From the NCBI RefSeq assembly GCF_022134585.1, contig NZ_JAKNCT010000007.1:1-64000 (forward strand): DNA of 64,000 nucleotides, written 5' to 3'. Below the pieces are notes generated by a model. That model was not told where the DNA came from, did no database searches, and worked only from the letters and a program-made list of their open reading frames with translations. Of the stretch, positions 8,927 to 19,200 are shown piece by piece. The first letter of the stretch is position 1. The number at the start of each line of letters is the position of its first letter. Both the position numbers and the translations under genes were made by a program. This DNA is from Mesosutterella porci. GTDB taxonomy: Bacteria; Pseudomonadota; Gammaproteobacteria; Burkholderiales; Burkholderiaceae_F.

Positions 8927-9134
8927 CTTGACCACAATATTTATAGCAAATTGATTTTATTAATTTTATCTATTGCACGCTTTGAGTGACGCAACTCTTT
9001 TCCGCCGGGTATTGCTCGAAATGGGCATAAATGAACCATTCCCAAGGTCCCATAAAACGGGCAGTAAATTTATGCTAAAGAATAACCTGAAAGTTATACA
9101 ACAGGCACACGTTCGGTTGATTTCGGCTGAGTAG
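8927..9134. other. unassigned spacer left of the IS transposase
   Basis: I see no convincing coding frame here. The DNA is A/T-richer than the transposase gene. The left end of the insertion sequence should lie in this stretch, but I could not find a terminal inverted repeat matching the right side (10921-11106). An 8-bp direct repeat, CTATTGCA (8970-8977 and 10951-10958), brackets the element but is not flanked by matching inverted ends. Confidence 0.4.
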
Positions 9135-9167
9135 ACCGCAGAAAGGGTATGTTTTCTGCGGTTTTTT
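9135..9167 (+). terminator. terminator just upstream of the IS promoter
   Basis: ACCGCAGAAA pairs with TTTCTGCGGT, followed by TTTTTT. It lies directly before the transposase promoter, whose -35 starts 2 nt after the T-run. Such a hairpin would block readthrough transcription into the transposase. Confidence 0.8.
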
Positions 9168-9168
9168 C

Positions 9169-9197
9169 TTGACCTATTTAGTGTTACTATATATAAT
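9169..9197 (+). promoter_or_regulatory. transposase promoter
   Basis: TTGACC (9169-9174), a 17-nt spacer and a perfect TATAAT (9192-9197). Transcription would begin around 9204, giving a short leader with GGAG at 9213 as ribosome site. Confidence 0.75.
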
Positions 9198-9222
9198 ATA
9201 GATAACATTATTGGAGCCAGCC

Positions 9223-10920
9223 ATGTCCCGCCCCTATACCGGAAAAATCCATGTCGGCCAGCGCCGCGTAACCCGCGCCAATGGGGATGTCTACGTCTAC
9301 GAGCGCCACACGCAGTACGACCGGGAGACGCAGAAGACCGTCACGTTGAAAAACAAGCTTTTGGGCAAACTAGACCCTGAGACGGGCGAAATTGTTCCGA
9401 CAAGGCCTAAAAGCAAGTCTAAGAAGGAGGCTTCCGCCTCCATCGAGCACGCCTGCCTGGCTGACATCCTGGACCTTGTCGCAAGGGAAACCGGGATCGA
9501 CAAGGGGCTTGAAAGCGCCTTCGGGACGGCCGCGGCTCAGAAGATCGCCACCATCGCCCGTTACCTGATCGCCACGGACGGCGCGGCGATCCCCCGCATG
9601 GAGGCCTGGCAGGTCGGCCACCCGACGCCCTACGAGGAAGGCCTGGGCGAAAGCGCCTGCAGCGAGCTCTTCGACAAGGTCGGCAAGGATGGCGACGGGC
9701 AGCAGAAGTTCTTTGCCTCCCGGGCGGCAAGGCTCGAGACGTCCCCGAGCATCGCCTTCGACTCGACCACGGTTTCGACCTGCAGCTCGGGGCAGGCCGA
9801 GGCCCGCCAAGGATTCAACAAGGACGGCGACGGGCTGGACACCGTCAAGCTGCTCACGCTCTACTCGATGAATGACCGCCAGCCCGTCGCCTTCGCGAAG
9901 CAGCCGGGGAACGTGCCGGACGTCATCTCCATCCAGAACGCCATCCGCCAGCTCCAGTGCTTCGACATCGACAAGCCCGTCGTGGTTACGGACAACGGCT
10001 TCTACAGCCAGGCGAACATGGCGGAGTTCGCACGGAACAGCATGAAGTTCCTGACGCTCGCCTCGCCCTCCACCCTCTGGATTCGGGAGATCGTCGACGA
10101 GCTGCGCGACAGGCTCGACTCGGTGTCCTCCGTCTGCTCGTTCGACACTTCGGTCCATTGCGCCTCGAAAATGGTCATGAAGGAGCTGTCCGTCGTCAGA
10201 CAGAGGAGCCGCGGCGGCATTGCCGCCGGCGAGGCGGAGACCTTCAGCCGCAGGCTCTATGTCCACGTCTGCTATTCCAGGGACCGCGCCACAAAGGACG
10301 AGCAGAGGCTGGTGAACGACCTGTTCGAGCTCAAGAGGCTCGTCGAGGCTGGCGAGCAGCTCTCCCCCGCGGGCGAAAAGAAGGCGGAGAAGTTCCTCCA
10401 CTGTTCGACCGTGGGCCGCGGCGGGAAGCTGAAGGTGGCCTTCATAGACGAGTCCTTCCGCGAGGCCAGGAAGTATTTCGGCTTCTTCGCGCTTGTCTCC
10501 AATGAGGTCAAGGGCGCCGAGGAGGCGCTGAAGTCCTACAGGCTGAGGGAGAATATTGAGGAGCTCTTCAATGTCCAAAAGAATGGCATGGACGGGCGCC
10601 GCCCACGCGTCTGGCACCCTGACAGCCTTCAGGGCAGGCTCTTCGTGCAGTTTGTCGCGCTCGGCTACCACTGCTACCTCACCAAGCGGATTGGCGAGAT
10701 CAAGGAGCGGCTCGGCACGGAAAAGGATGGGAAAACGAAGACCGAGCTCGATCTGGAAGTCAGTCTCAAGAAATGGCTTGAGGCCAGGTCCCTGATTCAA
10801 GTCCTCGAGTGGTTTGACTGCGTGAAGACGACCTCCGTGATGACGCCGCGGGGAATGAGGCGCTGGAGCACCGAGTCCGTGAAGCGCGACCAACTGTTCC
10901 TGAAGCTGCTCGGCATTTGA
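9223..10920 (+). CDS. IS1634-family DDE transposase
   Basis: A 565-aa transposase from ATG 9223; GGAG 6 nt upstream favours this start over the TTG at 9211. DDE catalytic residues are visible: Asp180 in AFDSTTVS, Asp257 in VVTDNGF and Glu446. The last lies in a perfect Y(2)R(3)E(6)K signature (Tyr439, Arg442, Glu446, Lys453), which marks IS4-superfamily enzymes. The N-terminal segment GKIHVGQRRV plus YVYER and LLGKLDPETGEIVPTRP is typical of the IS1634 group. The gene is intact and more G/C-rich at third positions than its flanks. Confidence 0.93.
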   Translation: MSRPYTGKIHVGQRRVTRANGDVYVYERHTQYDRETQKTVTLKNKLLGKLDPETGEIVPTRPKSKSKKEASASIEHACLADILDLVARETGIDKGLESAFGTAAAQKIATIARYLIATDGAAIPRMEAWQVGHPTPYEEGLGESACSELFDKVGKDGDGQQKFFASRAARLETSPSIAFDSTTVSTCSSGQAEARQGFNKDGDGLDTVKLLTLYSMNDRQPVAFAKQPGNVPDVISIQNAIRQLQCFDIDKPVVVTDNGFYSQANMAEFARNSMKFLTLASPSTLWIREIVDELRDRLDSVSSVCSFDTSVHCASKMVMKELSVVRQRSRGGIAAGEAETFSRRLYVHVCYSRDRATKDEQRLVNDLFELKRLVEAGEQLSPAGEKKAEKFLHCSTVGRGGKLKVAFIDESFREARKYFGFFALVSNEVKGAEEALKSYRLRENIEELFNVQKNGMDGRRPRVWHPDSLQGRLFVQFVALGYHCYLTKRIGEIKERLGTEKDGKTKTELDLEVSLKKWLEARSLIQVLEWFDCVKTTSVMTPRGMRRWSTESVKRDQLFLKLLGI

Positions 10921-10925
10921 TGAGC

Positions 10926-10951
10926 CAGAGCCACGAAGGCTTTCGTGGCTC
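10926..10951 (+). terminator. hairpin after the transposase gene
   Basis: AGAGCCACGAA pairs with TTCGTGGCTCT just after the stop codon. No strong T-tract follows, so termination efficiency is uncertain. Confidence 0.5.
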
Positions 10952-11106
10952 TATTGCAGAACTTTTGGGAGAATAAGGAGAATGCCAATACGGCGGCCAT
11001 CATTCTTCCAAGAACCAAGAGCGAAGTCATGGCTTAGGGGGGAAAGGCGGACACAAAGGCACATTAACCTTCGGAGGCGTGTCCGGCCTGCCCACAACCT
11101 ATTCAC

Positions 11107-11145
11107 AGAAAAGCGCCAAGTGATTCAAAAACTTGGCGCTTTTCT
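11107..11145. terminator. bidirectional terminator between the IS and prmC
   Basis: A perfect 15-bp stem, AGAAAAGCGCCAAGT with ACTTGGCGCTTTTCT, and a 9-nt loop. The A- and T-runs inside the stem allow it to act on both strands. It probably ends the hemA-prfA-prmC transcript (prmC stops at 11196). Confidence 0.85.
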
Positions 11146-11195
11146 TAGCTTAATTAACCGAGCTTGATGAATTTAATTGTTTTCAAACCTATTTC

Positions 11196-12053
11196 TCACT
11201 CATGCCGCCCTTCCTGTCTGGCATCCCTCGAAAGCAACTTCGGGACCTTTCGCAGTTCTCCTAAAGTAACCCGATCGTGACCTCCGAGATCCTTTAAAGT
11301 TCTTACGTCCGAGAACCCCGCCTCGGAGAACTGCCTCCGACAGGGATCGCCCTGATCAAAGCCATGCTCAACGGCAAGCCAGCCGCATGGGGAAAGAAAT
11401 TTCGGAGCCTTGAGAATGATCTCCGTCAGATCATCCATCCCCTCCGGCCCGCTTACAAGCGCACCCTTCGGTTCATAGCTGAGATCTGCCAAGTAAGGGC
11501 TTGCTTCCGCAACATACGGCGGGTTTGAAACAATAAGCTCGAAGCGGCTCCCGTCAGGGACTTGGTCAAACCACCGGCTCTTGAAAAAAATAACGTTTGT
11601 TCCTGCGGCGTTGCCTGCGGCCACCCGCAGGGCAGGCTCAGAAATGTCGCAACCCGTCACCCGGGCCGAAGGATTCTCTCTCGCGATGGTCACGGCTATG
11701 CAGCCGCTCCCGGTCCCCAAATCCAGCACTCGTGGCGATTTGAACTGCCCCAGGATATGAAGCGCTGTTTCCACCAGCAGCTCAGTATCGGGCCGGGGAA
11801 TCAGAACATCGGGCGTGACTTTAAAAGCCCTGCCAAAAAACTCCTGCTCGCCTGCGATATAGGCGTAAGGCTCGCCTTTAAGCCTTCGTTGAACTACCAG
11901 CCGGTAGGCCTGCTCCTGCGAAGCGGAAAGTTCCATCTCCGGGTGAGCAATTAATTTTTCAACGGGCACGCCCATGACATAGGCGAGAAGCAGCCGGGCC
12001 TCAAAGCGCCCTAGCCTGGTGCCTGCTTCCTGAAGAATGCGGCCTGCCTGCAT
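11196..12053 (-). CDS. prmC: peptide chain release factor N5-glutamine methyltransferase
   Basis: Methylates the Gln of the GGQ motif in release factors RF1 and RF2. 285 aa: an N-terminal helical domain (1-80), then a SAM-binding fold with DLGTGSGCIAV (111-121) and the NPPY signature at residues 177-180. It follows prfA by 12 nt, so modifier and substrate are co-transcribed, as in most proteobacteria. Confidence 0.97.
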   Translation of the reverse strand: MQAGRILQEAGTRLGRFEARLLLAYVMGVPVEKLIAHPEMELSASQEQAYRLVVQRRLKGEPYAYIAGEQEFFGRAFKVTPDVLIPRPDTELLVETALHILGQFKSPRVLDLGTGSGCIAVTIARENPSARVTGCDISEPALRVAAGNAAGTNVIFFKSRWFDQVPDGSRFELIVSNPPYVAEASPYLADLSYEPKGALVSGPEGMDDLTEIILKAPKFLSPCGWLAVEHGFDQGDPCRRQFSEAGFSDVRTLKDLGGHDRVTLGELRKVPKLLSRDARQEGRHE

Positions 12054-12065
12054 AGTGACCGACCC

Positions 12066-13151
12066 TTAGCTCTGGCGCCCGGCCATCTCGGAGAGCTGCT
12101 TGGCCTGATGTTCCGTAATCAGAGCCGAAATAATCTCATCCAAATCGCCGTCCATGATCTGATCGAGTTTATACAGCGTCAAGTTAATCCGATGATCCGT
12201 AACTCTTCCCTGCGGGAAGTTATAAGTTCTGATTCTTTCGGAACGATCCCCGGACCCTATCAGGCTCTTGCGCTCCGAGGCTTCGGCCTCCTGTTGTTCT
12301 GCAACTTTTTTAGCGTAAAGCCGGGCGGCGAGCACCTGCATCGCCCGCTCCTTGTTCTGCCTCTGGCTTCGCTCGTCCTGACATTCCACGACCAGGCCGG
12401 TGGGAAGGTGGGTTATGCGGACTGCAGAGTCAGTTTTCTGCACATGCTGGCCACCCGCCCCCGAAGCCCGGTACACATCGATTCTCAGTTCCGATGGATC
12501 TATTTTTACAGCCTCCACCTCGTCGAGCTCCGGCAGCACGGCTACCGTGCACGCAGAGGTGTGAATCCGTCCCTGTGACTCCGTCACAGGGACTCGCTGC
12601 ACCCGGTGGCCGCCGGATTCAAATTTGAGCTTCGAATAGGCTCCCCTGCCAATAACGCGGACAATGACTTCCTTGTAGCCTCCCAGATCGCTTTCATTCT
12701 TAGAGACTATTTCAGTTTTCCAGCCCTGCCGCTCCGCGTAACGCAGATACATGCGAAGAAGATCACCTGCAAAAAGAGCCGACTCATCCCCGCCGGTGCC
12801 TGCCCGGATTTCCAAGAAAATATTCCGATGGTCGTTGGGATCGGTCGGAAGAAGCAGCACTTTCAACTCGCTTTCCAATTCCGCCAGCCGCTTCTTGCCT
12901 GCGAGAAGCTCTTCCTGAGCCAGAGCCTTCATATCCGGGTCGGACAGCATCTCCTCGCAGTCGGAAACCTGCTGCTCCACTTTCTGGTATTCGCGCGCTT
13001 TCTGCGCCACAGGCTCGATTTCCGCCCTTTCCTGGGAGAGCGCACGATACTTGTCTATGTCGCTGCAGACTTCGGGAGACGACAGCATCGCGTCTATCTC
13101 TTCCAGCCTCCTGTCCAGAGCCCTAAGCCTAGCTCGCATTGATTCGTTCAT
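12066..13151 (-). CDS. prfA: peptide chain release factor 1
   Basis: RF1, about 361 aa, ends translation at UAA and UAG. The tripeptide anticodon is PVT (residues 188-190, in the PxT form of RF1) and the peptidyl-hydrolysis motif GGQ is at 233-235. The ATG at 13151 (or the adjacent one at 13154) gives the usual N terminus [13 protein letters not shown]. An in-frame TTG at 13172 would add seven residues not seen in the family. Confidence 0.96.
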   Translation of the reverse strand: MNESMRARLRALDRRLEEIDAMLSSPEVCSDIDKYRALSQERAEIEPVAQKAREYQKVEQQVSDCEEMLSDPDMKALAQEELLAGKKRLAELESELKVLLLPTDPNDHRNIFLEIRAGTGGDESALFAGDLLRMYLRYAERQGWKTEIVSKNESDLGGYKEVIVRVIGRGAYSKLKFESGGHRVQRVPVTESQGRIHTSACTVAVLPELDEVEAVKIDPSELRIDVYRASGAGGQHVQKTDSAVRITHLPTGLVVECQDERSQRQNKERAMQVLAARLYAKKVAEQQEAEASERKSLIGSGDRSERIRTYNFPQGRVTDHRINLTLYKLDQIMDGDLDEIISALITEHQAKQLSEMAGRQS

Positions 13152-13202
13152 CATGAGGAGTCTTACCGTCAAAAAAGAGGTTGGGATTTAAATCCCCAAA
13201 AC

Positions 13203-14504
13203 TCAGGAAGCGCCGTTTTCGGACCTGGGCAGATAGAACTCCCGGAGAATTCCTGCCGCCTTGGCTCGCTCCGCCGGCGGCAGCCCGCCTCCATCGCGCA
13301 AAAGCACGGTAGGGGAATGCAGGAACTTTCGCGTCAGCGCCCTGGAGAGCTCCTCCAGCACGGTTTCAGCCTCCACCCCGGCGGCCAGCCTTTGACGAGC
13401 CTTCTGCAGTGCTTCCTGTCGAAGCTGCTCTCCCCTGCCGCGCAGAGCGCGGATTTCCGGGACGGCCTCACGCGTGGCAAGCCAGGCCTCAAAATCCCTG
13501 ACACGCATTTCAATAATGGCCTCCGCCTGCGAAACCGCCACACGGCGGCTCTCTTTGCCGTAGGCCACGACTTTCCCCAGATCATCGACCGTATAGAGGT
13601 AGACATCCTCCAGCTTCGAGACTTCCGGCTCCACATCACGGGGAACGGCCAGATCAATGATCAGAATCGGACGGTGCCTGCGCTGAGCGACAGCCCGCTG
13701 GATCATGCCCAGGCCAATAATCGGCAGAGCCGATGCGGTGCAGGTGACGATGATGTCAAAATCCGAGATGATGTCAGGCAGGGACTTGAGCTCCGCCGCC
13801 TCGGCCTGAAAGCGCCGCGCAAGCGCTGCGCCGCGGTCAAGGGTGCGGTTGGCAATCACAACTCTGGCTGGATGCTGCGCACAGAAATGAGCGGCGCACA
13901 GCTCAATCATTTCTCCGGCACCGACGAACAGAATCTTTTCCTTGGAAAGGTCGCCAAACAGCTGGGAGGCCATCCGGACGCCGGCCGCGGCGAGTGAAAC
14001 CGAGTTTGACCCAATGGCGGTCGCAGTGCGCACTTCCTTGGCAGCTGCAAAGGTGCAGTCAAACAAGTGTCCCAGCATCAGGCCGATCGCCTTCGCCTGC
14101 CTTGCCTCCCTCCAGGCTTTTTTGATCTGGCCGACAATCTGAGTCTCGCCAAGCACCATGGAGTCAAGCCCGCTCGCGACCCTGAAGGCGTGTCTTGCCA
14201 CATCAGCCTGCCGAAACTGATAAGTGTGGGGGAGCAGTTCCCGAAGGCTGAGTCCCTTCGTGTCCGCAACAAAGGGAACCAGCTTTTGGGCAGCCAGGGA
14301 TGCGTCCTCAGCCGAAAAGAAAAATTCCGTTCGGTTGCAGGTCGAAAGAATCATCGCCTCCTTTACGGCGCCTTCAGTCTTCGGAGCAAACGCATCCAGC
14401 ACGGCCGGAAGCGCCTGCGCTATTTCCTCCGATGTAAAGGAGACGGACTCCCGAACAGCGAGCGGGGCTGTTTTATGGTTTAAACCTATGGCTAAGAGTT
14501 GCAT
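13203..14504 (-). CDS. hemA: glutamyl-tRNA reductase
   Basis: First enzyme of C5-pathway tetrapyrrole synthesis; reduces glutamyl-tRNA to glutamate-1-semialdehyde with NADPH. 433 aa from ATG 14504 (MQLLAIGLNHKTAP). The catalytic Cys56 lies in STCNRTE, and FVGAGEM is the NADPH-binding loop. GGGA sits 8-11 nt before the ATG. The in-frame TTG at 14531 is less likely. hemB lies elsewhere in the window (46817). Confidence 0.96.
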   Translation of the reverse strand: MQLLAIGLNHKTAPLAVRESVSFTSEEIAQALPAVLDAFAPKTEGAVKEAMILSTCNRTEFFFSAEDASLAAQKLVPFVADTKGLSLRELLPHTYQFRQADVARHAFRVASGLDSMVLGETQIVGQIKKAWREARQAKAIGLMLGHLFDCTFAAAKEVRTATAIGSNSVSLAAAGVRMASQLFGDLSKEKILFVGAGEMIELCAAHFCAQHPARVVIANRTLDRGAALARRFQAEAAELKSLPDIISDFDIIVTCTASALPIIGLGMIQRAVAQRRHRPILIIDLAVPRDVEPEVSKLEDVYLYTVDDLGKVVAYGKESRRVAVSQAEAIIEMRVRDFEAWLATREAVPEIRALRGRGEQLRQEALQKARQRLAAGVEAETVLEELSRALTRKFLHSPTVLLRDGGGLPPAERAKAAGILREFYLPRSENGAS

Positions 14505-14685
14505 TGCAGAATTTTTCCCAGGCTCTTGCAAAAGAGCCCGGGGAGGGTCATATGTCTTCTTTATTCAGGACCAAGCGGCTTTTTCTTCTGTTAAGAAAAG
14601 CAGACCACGATTATATGATCCTTTCCAAATGCCTCCGTGCCCATGCGAGCTAGTGGCTTTTATACACCTCTTTTCTGATTTTACT

Positions 14686-14715
14686 ATTATAAATGAGAAA
14701 CTCTTAAAATCTAAA
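14686..14715 (-). promoter_or_regulatory. candidate hemA promoter
   Basis: Minus strand: TTTAGA (14715-14710), an 18-nt spacer and a perfect TATAAT (14691-14686) in an A/T-rich spacer of 234 nt between gltD and hemA. The rest of the spacer (14505-14685) has no gene or obvious site. Confidence 0.5.
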
Positions 14716-14738
14716 TCAAAACAATAGATTATCTATTA

Positions 14739-16226
14739 TCAATCTTCCAGGAAGGACTCTCCCATCAAATACTTGTCCACGGCCTTCGCAGCATGGCGGC
14801 CATCCGCAATCGCCCTGACCACCAGGCTTTGCCCCCTTCGCATGTCTCCGGCCACGAAGACCTTGGGCACATTCGTCTGATAGGCCGAGGCTCCGGCAGC
14901 GGCAGCGCGCGCGTTTCCCCTGAGATCCTTCTCCACTCCGAAAGCGTCCAGCACTTCTGCGCTCGGATGCACGAATCCCATGGCTAGAAACGCTGCCTGG
15001 ACAGGGATCTCCATTTCGGTGCCAGGCTTTTCCTTGAACACCCGGCGCCCCGTCACCGCATCATGCGACCACTCGAGCTGAACCGCCTTGACCGCGCGGA
15101 GATGGCCTTTATTATCGCCCAGGAACTCCTTGGTGCCGAAACACCAGCGGCGCTCGCATCCCTCCTCATGGAAAGCAGAGGTCCGAAGAATCCTCGGCCA
15201 GTCCGGCCAGACCGCAAACCGATCCGCTTTTTCAGGCGGCTCGGGATTGATTTCAACCTGCATGACGGAACGGGCGCCCTGCCTGTGCGCTGTGCCCACC
15301 ACATCGGCCCCGGTGTCACCGCCGCCGATGACGATGACGTCCTGATCCTTGACGCAGATTTTTGACTTTCCTTCTCCCGATACCTCCCGATTGCAGACCT
15401 GCAGAAGCTCCAGAGCAAAATGCACCCCCTGAAGCTTGCGGCCCGGAACATCGAGATCGCGTGGCACCTCGGACCCGCCGCAAAGCACGACCGCGTCATA
15501 GGCATTAATAAGATCAGATGCCGCTATTTTCTTCTTGGCCTTGGAGCCCACGCCCGGAGAAAAACGGTCGGATCCCACCGCAGTGGAGACCACAAACTTC
15601 ACGCCTTCTGCCTTCATCTGTTCGAGTCTGCGGTCCAGCACCGACTTGGAAAGCTTGAAATCCGGAATTCCAAACCTGAGGAGCCCGCCCGGGCGTTCGT
15701 TTTTTTCGTAAACGGTCACATCGTGCCCGGCTCTCGCAAGCTGTTGGGCGCAGGCGAGACCGGAAGGCCCTGAACCGACGACAGCCACCTTTTTGCCGCT
15801 TTTCTCCTTGGGAATCAGGGGCACAACCCAACCCTCTTTCCATGCGCGCTCCACAATGGCATTCTCAATGGCCTGGATGGTCACGCTGGAATCTTTTGCG
15901 AACCCCAGGGAGCAGGACCCCTCGCACAAAGCCGGACAGACCCGGCTGGTGAATTCAGGGAAATTATTGGTGCTCGCCAGACAGAGCCAGGCCTGTTTCC
16001 ACTCGCCGCGCCTGACATCGTCATTGAACTCGGGAGCCAGGTTATGAACAGGGCAGGCCTGCGCACAGAAAGGCGTGCCGCACTCCATGCAGCGCTCGGC
16101 CTGCTCGATGGCTTTTTGCGGGGACAGCGTATGCCGGAACTCGCTCCAGCGCACAATCCGCTTCTCGACAGGATCCTCGGCCCGCTCTTCTCTCTCTATT
16201 TCCATAAAGCCGCGATTATTTATCAT
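14739..16226 (-). CDS. gltD: glutamate synthase (NADPH) small subunit
   Basis: 495 aa; passes electrons from NADPH through FAD and iron-sulfur clusters to GltB. The N-terminal region carries the cysteine clusters CMECGTPFCAQACP and CPALCEGSC for two 4Fe-4S centres. Two nucleotide-binding folds follow (GSGPSGLAC and GGGDTGADVVG). AAAGGAGCC precedes the ATG. It lies 14 nt downstream of gltB. Confidence 0.97.
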   Translation of the reverse strand: MINNRGFMEIEREERAEDPVEKRIVRWSEFRHTLSPQKAIEQAERCMECGTPFCAQACPVHNLAPEFNDDVRRGEWKQAWLCLASTNNFPEFTSRVCPALCEGSCSLGFAKDSSVTIQAIENAIVERAWKEGWVVPLIPKEKSGKKVAVVGSGPSGLACAQQLARAGHDVTVYEKNERPGGLLRFGIPDFKLSKSVLDRRLEQMKAEGVKFVVSTAVGSDRFSPGVGSKAKKKIAASDLINAYDAVVLCGGSEVPRDLDVPGRKLQGVHFALELLQVCNREVSGEGKSKICVKDQDVIVIGGGDTGADVVGTAHRQGARSVMQVEINPEPPEKADRFAVWPDWPRILRTSAFHEEGCERRWCFGTKEFLGDNKGHLRAVKAVQLEWSHDAVTGRRVFKEKPGTEMEIPVQAAFLAMGFVHPSAEVLDAFGVEKDLRGNARAAAAGASAYQTNVPKVFVAGDMRRGQSLVVRAIADGRHAAKAVDKYLMGESFLED

Positions 16227-16240
16227 TTTTAAGGCTCCTT

Positions 16241-19200
16241 TCAGTGGATGAGGCCAGCTTGCAGCACTTTGCGGTACTCAAGGGGGAATATCTTGACGAA
16301 CCTCGCCCTAGAGACCTGCCAGTTGTCCAGAAGCTCCTTGGCCCTTGCGCTACCCGTATATCTGTAGTGGCTGGCGATCAGCTCGTGGAGAAGCTCCTCG
16401 TCCGTGCGGCCCTGGTGCCACAGGGCGCGGCTTTCATTTCTCTCCTGCTCGGCCGAGGAGGGCACGCGCTCGAGCATGACCGAGGCCGAATTGCAGCGTC
16501 TTTCGAAATCCCCCTTGTCGTCGTAGACGTATGCGATTCCTCCGCTCATACCCGCAGCGAAATTCCTACCCGTTTCCCCGAGCACAACTACCGTCCCGCC
16601 GGTCATGTACTCGCAGCCGTGGTCCCCGCAGCCCTCGACCACCGCCGAGGCACCGGAAAGCCTGACGGCAAAACGCTCGCCAACTACGCCGTTGAAGTAC
16701 GCTTCGCCGGAGGTTGCGCCATAAAGCGTCGTGTTACCCGCAATGACGTTTTCCGCGCCGCGGCCGTGAAATTCGTCTGTACACTCCACGATGATTCTTC
16801 CGCCGCACAGTCCCTTACCCACGTAGTCGTTGGCCTCGCCCTTCAGATCGAGAGTAATGCCGGGAACAAGGAAAGCCCCCAGGCTCTGTCCCGCGCTGCC
16901 GTGCAGTTCAACATGGATAGTGTCATCGGGCAGTCCCTCCTTCCCGTACCTGAGGGCGACCTGGCTTGACAGCAGGGTGCCGCAGGTGCGGTTGACATTG
17001 TGGACATCGAGGGACATGCGCACCTTCTCGCCTTTTTCCAAGGCCGGCTTCGCAAGTCGTATCAGCTCCCAGTCGAGGCTCTTCTCCAGCCCGTGGTCCT
17101 GGACGGTGCTGTTGCGCCGCTCCTCAGGGCTGGAAACCTCAGGCTCATAGAGCACTCTCGAGCAGTCTATCTTCGAGGCCTTGCCACCCGCATCTGCGCG
17201 CTGCACTAGGCAGTCTGCGCGTCCGATCATATCGTCGAAACGGCGGAAGCCGAGCGAGGCCATCAGCTCACGCACCTCTTCGGCCACAAAGTGGAAATAA
17301 TTCACCAGATGCTCGGGCTTGCCGTGAAACAGCGCGCGCAATTCCGGATCCTGAGTCGCTATGCCGGCCGGGCAGGTGTTCAGATGGCATTTGCGCATCA
17401 TCATGCAGCCCAGAACCACCAGTGGGGCCGTGGCAAACCCGAATTCATCGGCGCCGAGCAGCGCTCCTATAACAACATCGCGGCCAGTCTTGATCTGCCC
17501 GTCAACCTGAATGCGAACGCGGCTGCGCAGGCGATTCACCACCAACGTCTGCTGCGTCTCGGACAGGCCGATCTCCCAGGGAGTCCCGGCGTGCTTGACT
17601 GAAGACAAGGGGCTGGCGCCTGTGCCTCCGTCATGTCCGGAAATCACGATATGGTCCGCTTTGGCCTTGGCTACACCGGCGGCGATGGTCCCCACGCCAG
17701 ATTCGCTGACCAGCTTCACGGAGATGGAGGCCTTCGGATTGGCGTTCTTCAGGTCGTGGATAAGCTGGGCCAGATCCTCGATGGAGTAAATGTCATGGTG
17801 TGGAGGCGGCGAAATAAGGCCGACGCCAGGCACCGAGTAGCGTAGCTTTGCAATATAGGGGCTCACTTTTTTGCCGGGGAGATGTCCGCCTTCGCCCGGC
17901 TTGGCCCCCTGGGCCATCTTGATCTGGATCTGGTCTGCTGACAGCAGATACGTTTCCGTCACGCCGAACCGGGCCGAAGCCACCTGCTTGATCCGGGAGC
18001 ACAGGGAGTCTCCCTTTTTCAGATCAAGCCGCCCGGCAACGACGTCCTTGCCCAGGATGTCGGCCAGCGTCATGCCATCTTCGATGCCAGAGCTGCCCGT
18101 ACGCAGTTCCCTCTCGTAGCGCTTTTCATCCTCGCCGCCTTCGCCTGTGTTGCTTTTCCCGCCGATGCGGTTCATGGCAACGGCAAGAGCCGCGTGCGCC
18201 TCCGCGGAGATAGAGCCCAGCGACATGGCCCCGGTTGCGAAGCGCTTGACGATTTCATCCGCGCTTTCCACCTCCGAGAGCGGCACCGCCGCCTCCGGGT
18301 TCAGCTTAAAGTCAAAAAGCCCGCGAATCGTCATGTGCCTTTTGCTCTGATCGTTGATGATCTGGGCGTATTCACGGTATCGGCCGTAATCGTTGAAGCG
18401 GGCGGCTCTCTGCAGGGCGCCGATGGCCTGGGGCGTCCACATGTGCTCCTCGCCCCTCGGCCTCCAGGCGTACTCTCCCCCGTCATCGAGCTGGAGGCTC
18501 ATCGAAGGCGCCCGATGGAACGCCTCGTGATGCATGTTTACGGCCTCCTGCATGACATCGAAAAGGCCCAGGCCGCCGATCGAGGAGCGGGTTCCCTTGA
18601 AATACCGGTCCATCAGCTCCTGGGACAGCCCGATCGCCTCAAAGATCTGCGCGCCTCGATAACTCATGTAAGTGGAGATGCCCATTTTGGCCATGATTTT
18701 CGTCAGTCCCTGGTCAAGGGCGTAAATGTAGTTCTCCACCGCTTTTTCACTGGTCAGGCCACCATGCGCAGAGCCGTCTCCGTAATAGTCACGGAGCGTT
18801 TCAATGGCCAGGTACGGATGAACGGCTTCGGCCCCGAAACCGGCCAGGAGAGCGAAATGGTGCGTTTCTCTGGCGCTTCCGGTTTCGACCACAATGCCCG
18901 TCTGAGTACGCAGTCCCGCCTTGATCAGGTGCTGGTGCAACGCGCTGGTGGCCAGCAGTGCCGGCACCGCCACCATCTTCTCATCAACGCCGCGGTCCGA
19001 GACGATGAGAATGTTGAAGCCGCTGCGGACGGCGTCCACGGCCTTCGCGCACAAACTGGCAAGATGGGCCTCCACCCCGGCCGCGCCCCACTCCACCGGA
19101 TAGCACAGCGACAGGCGGCAGGAACGGAACTTTCCGGCCGTGTATCTGGAAATTTGATTGATCTTCTCCATCTCACCGTCGTTGAGAATCGGCTGGTTCA

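Larger units (their letters stand above)
8970..10958 (+). mobile_element. insertion sequence of the IS4 superfamily, IS1634-like (ends uncertain)
   Basis: A single-gene insertion sequence between tRNA-Phe and prmC. The limits given are only the CTATTGCA direct repeat that brackets it; true ends were not identified. The transposase is full length with all catalytic residues, its own promoter and a terminator on each side, so it may be active. IS1634-type elements are known for long and variable target duplications, which would make the ends hard to see by eye. Confidence 0.6.

Noticed and set aside
9370-10893. A 507-codon open frame antisense to the IS transposase
   Set aside because: It is a shadow of a G/C-rich gene; it has no recognisable domain and a composition rich in Arg, Gly, Leu and Val typical of antisense frames. 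The sense frame has clear DDE residues.
8970-10958. CTATTGCA direct repeat as a target-site duplication of the IS
   Set aside because: The copies are not flanked by matching inverted ends, so an 8-bp chance match cannot be excluded. It was used only as a provisional limit.
8888-11145. The two terminators flanking the IS as one duplicated sequence (long target duplication)
   Set aside because: They share AAAAGCG...CGCTTTT edges but their inner stems differ, which is expected of unrelated terminators.
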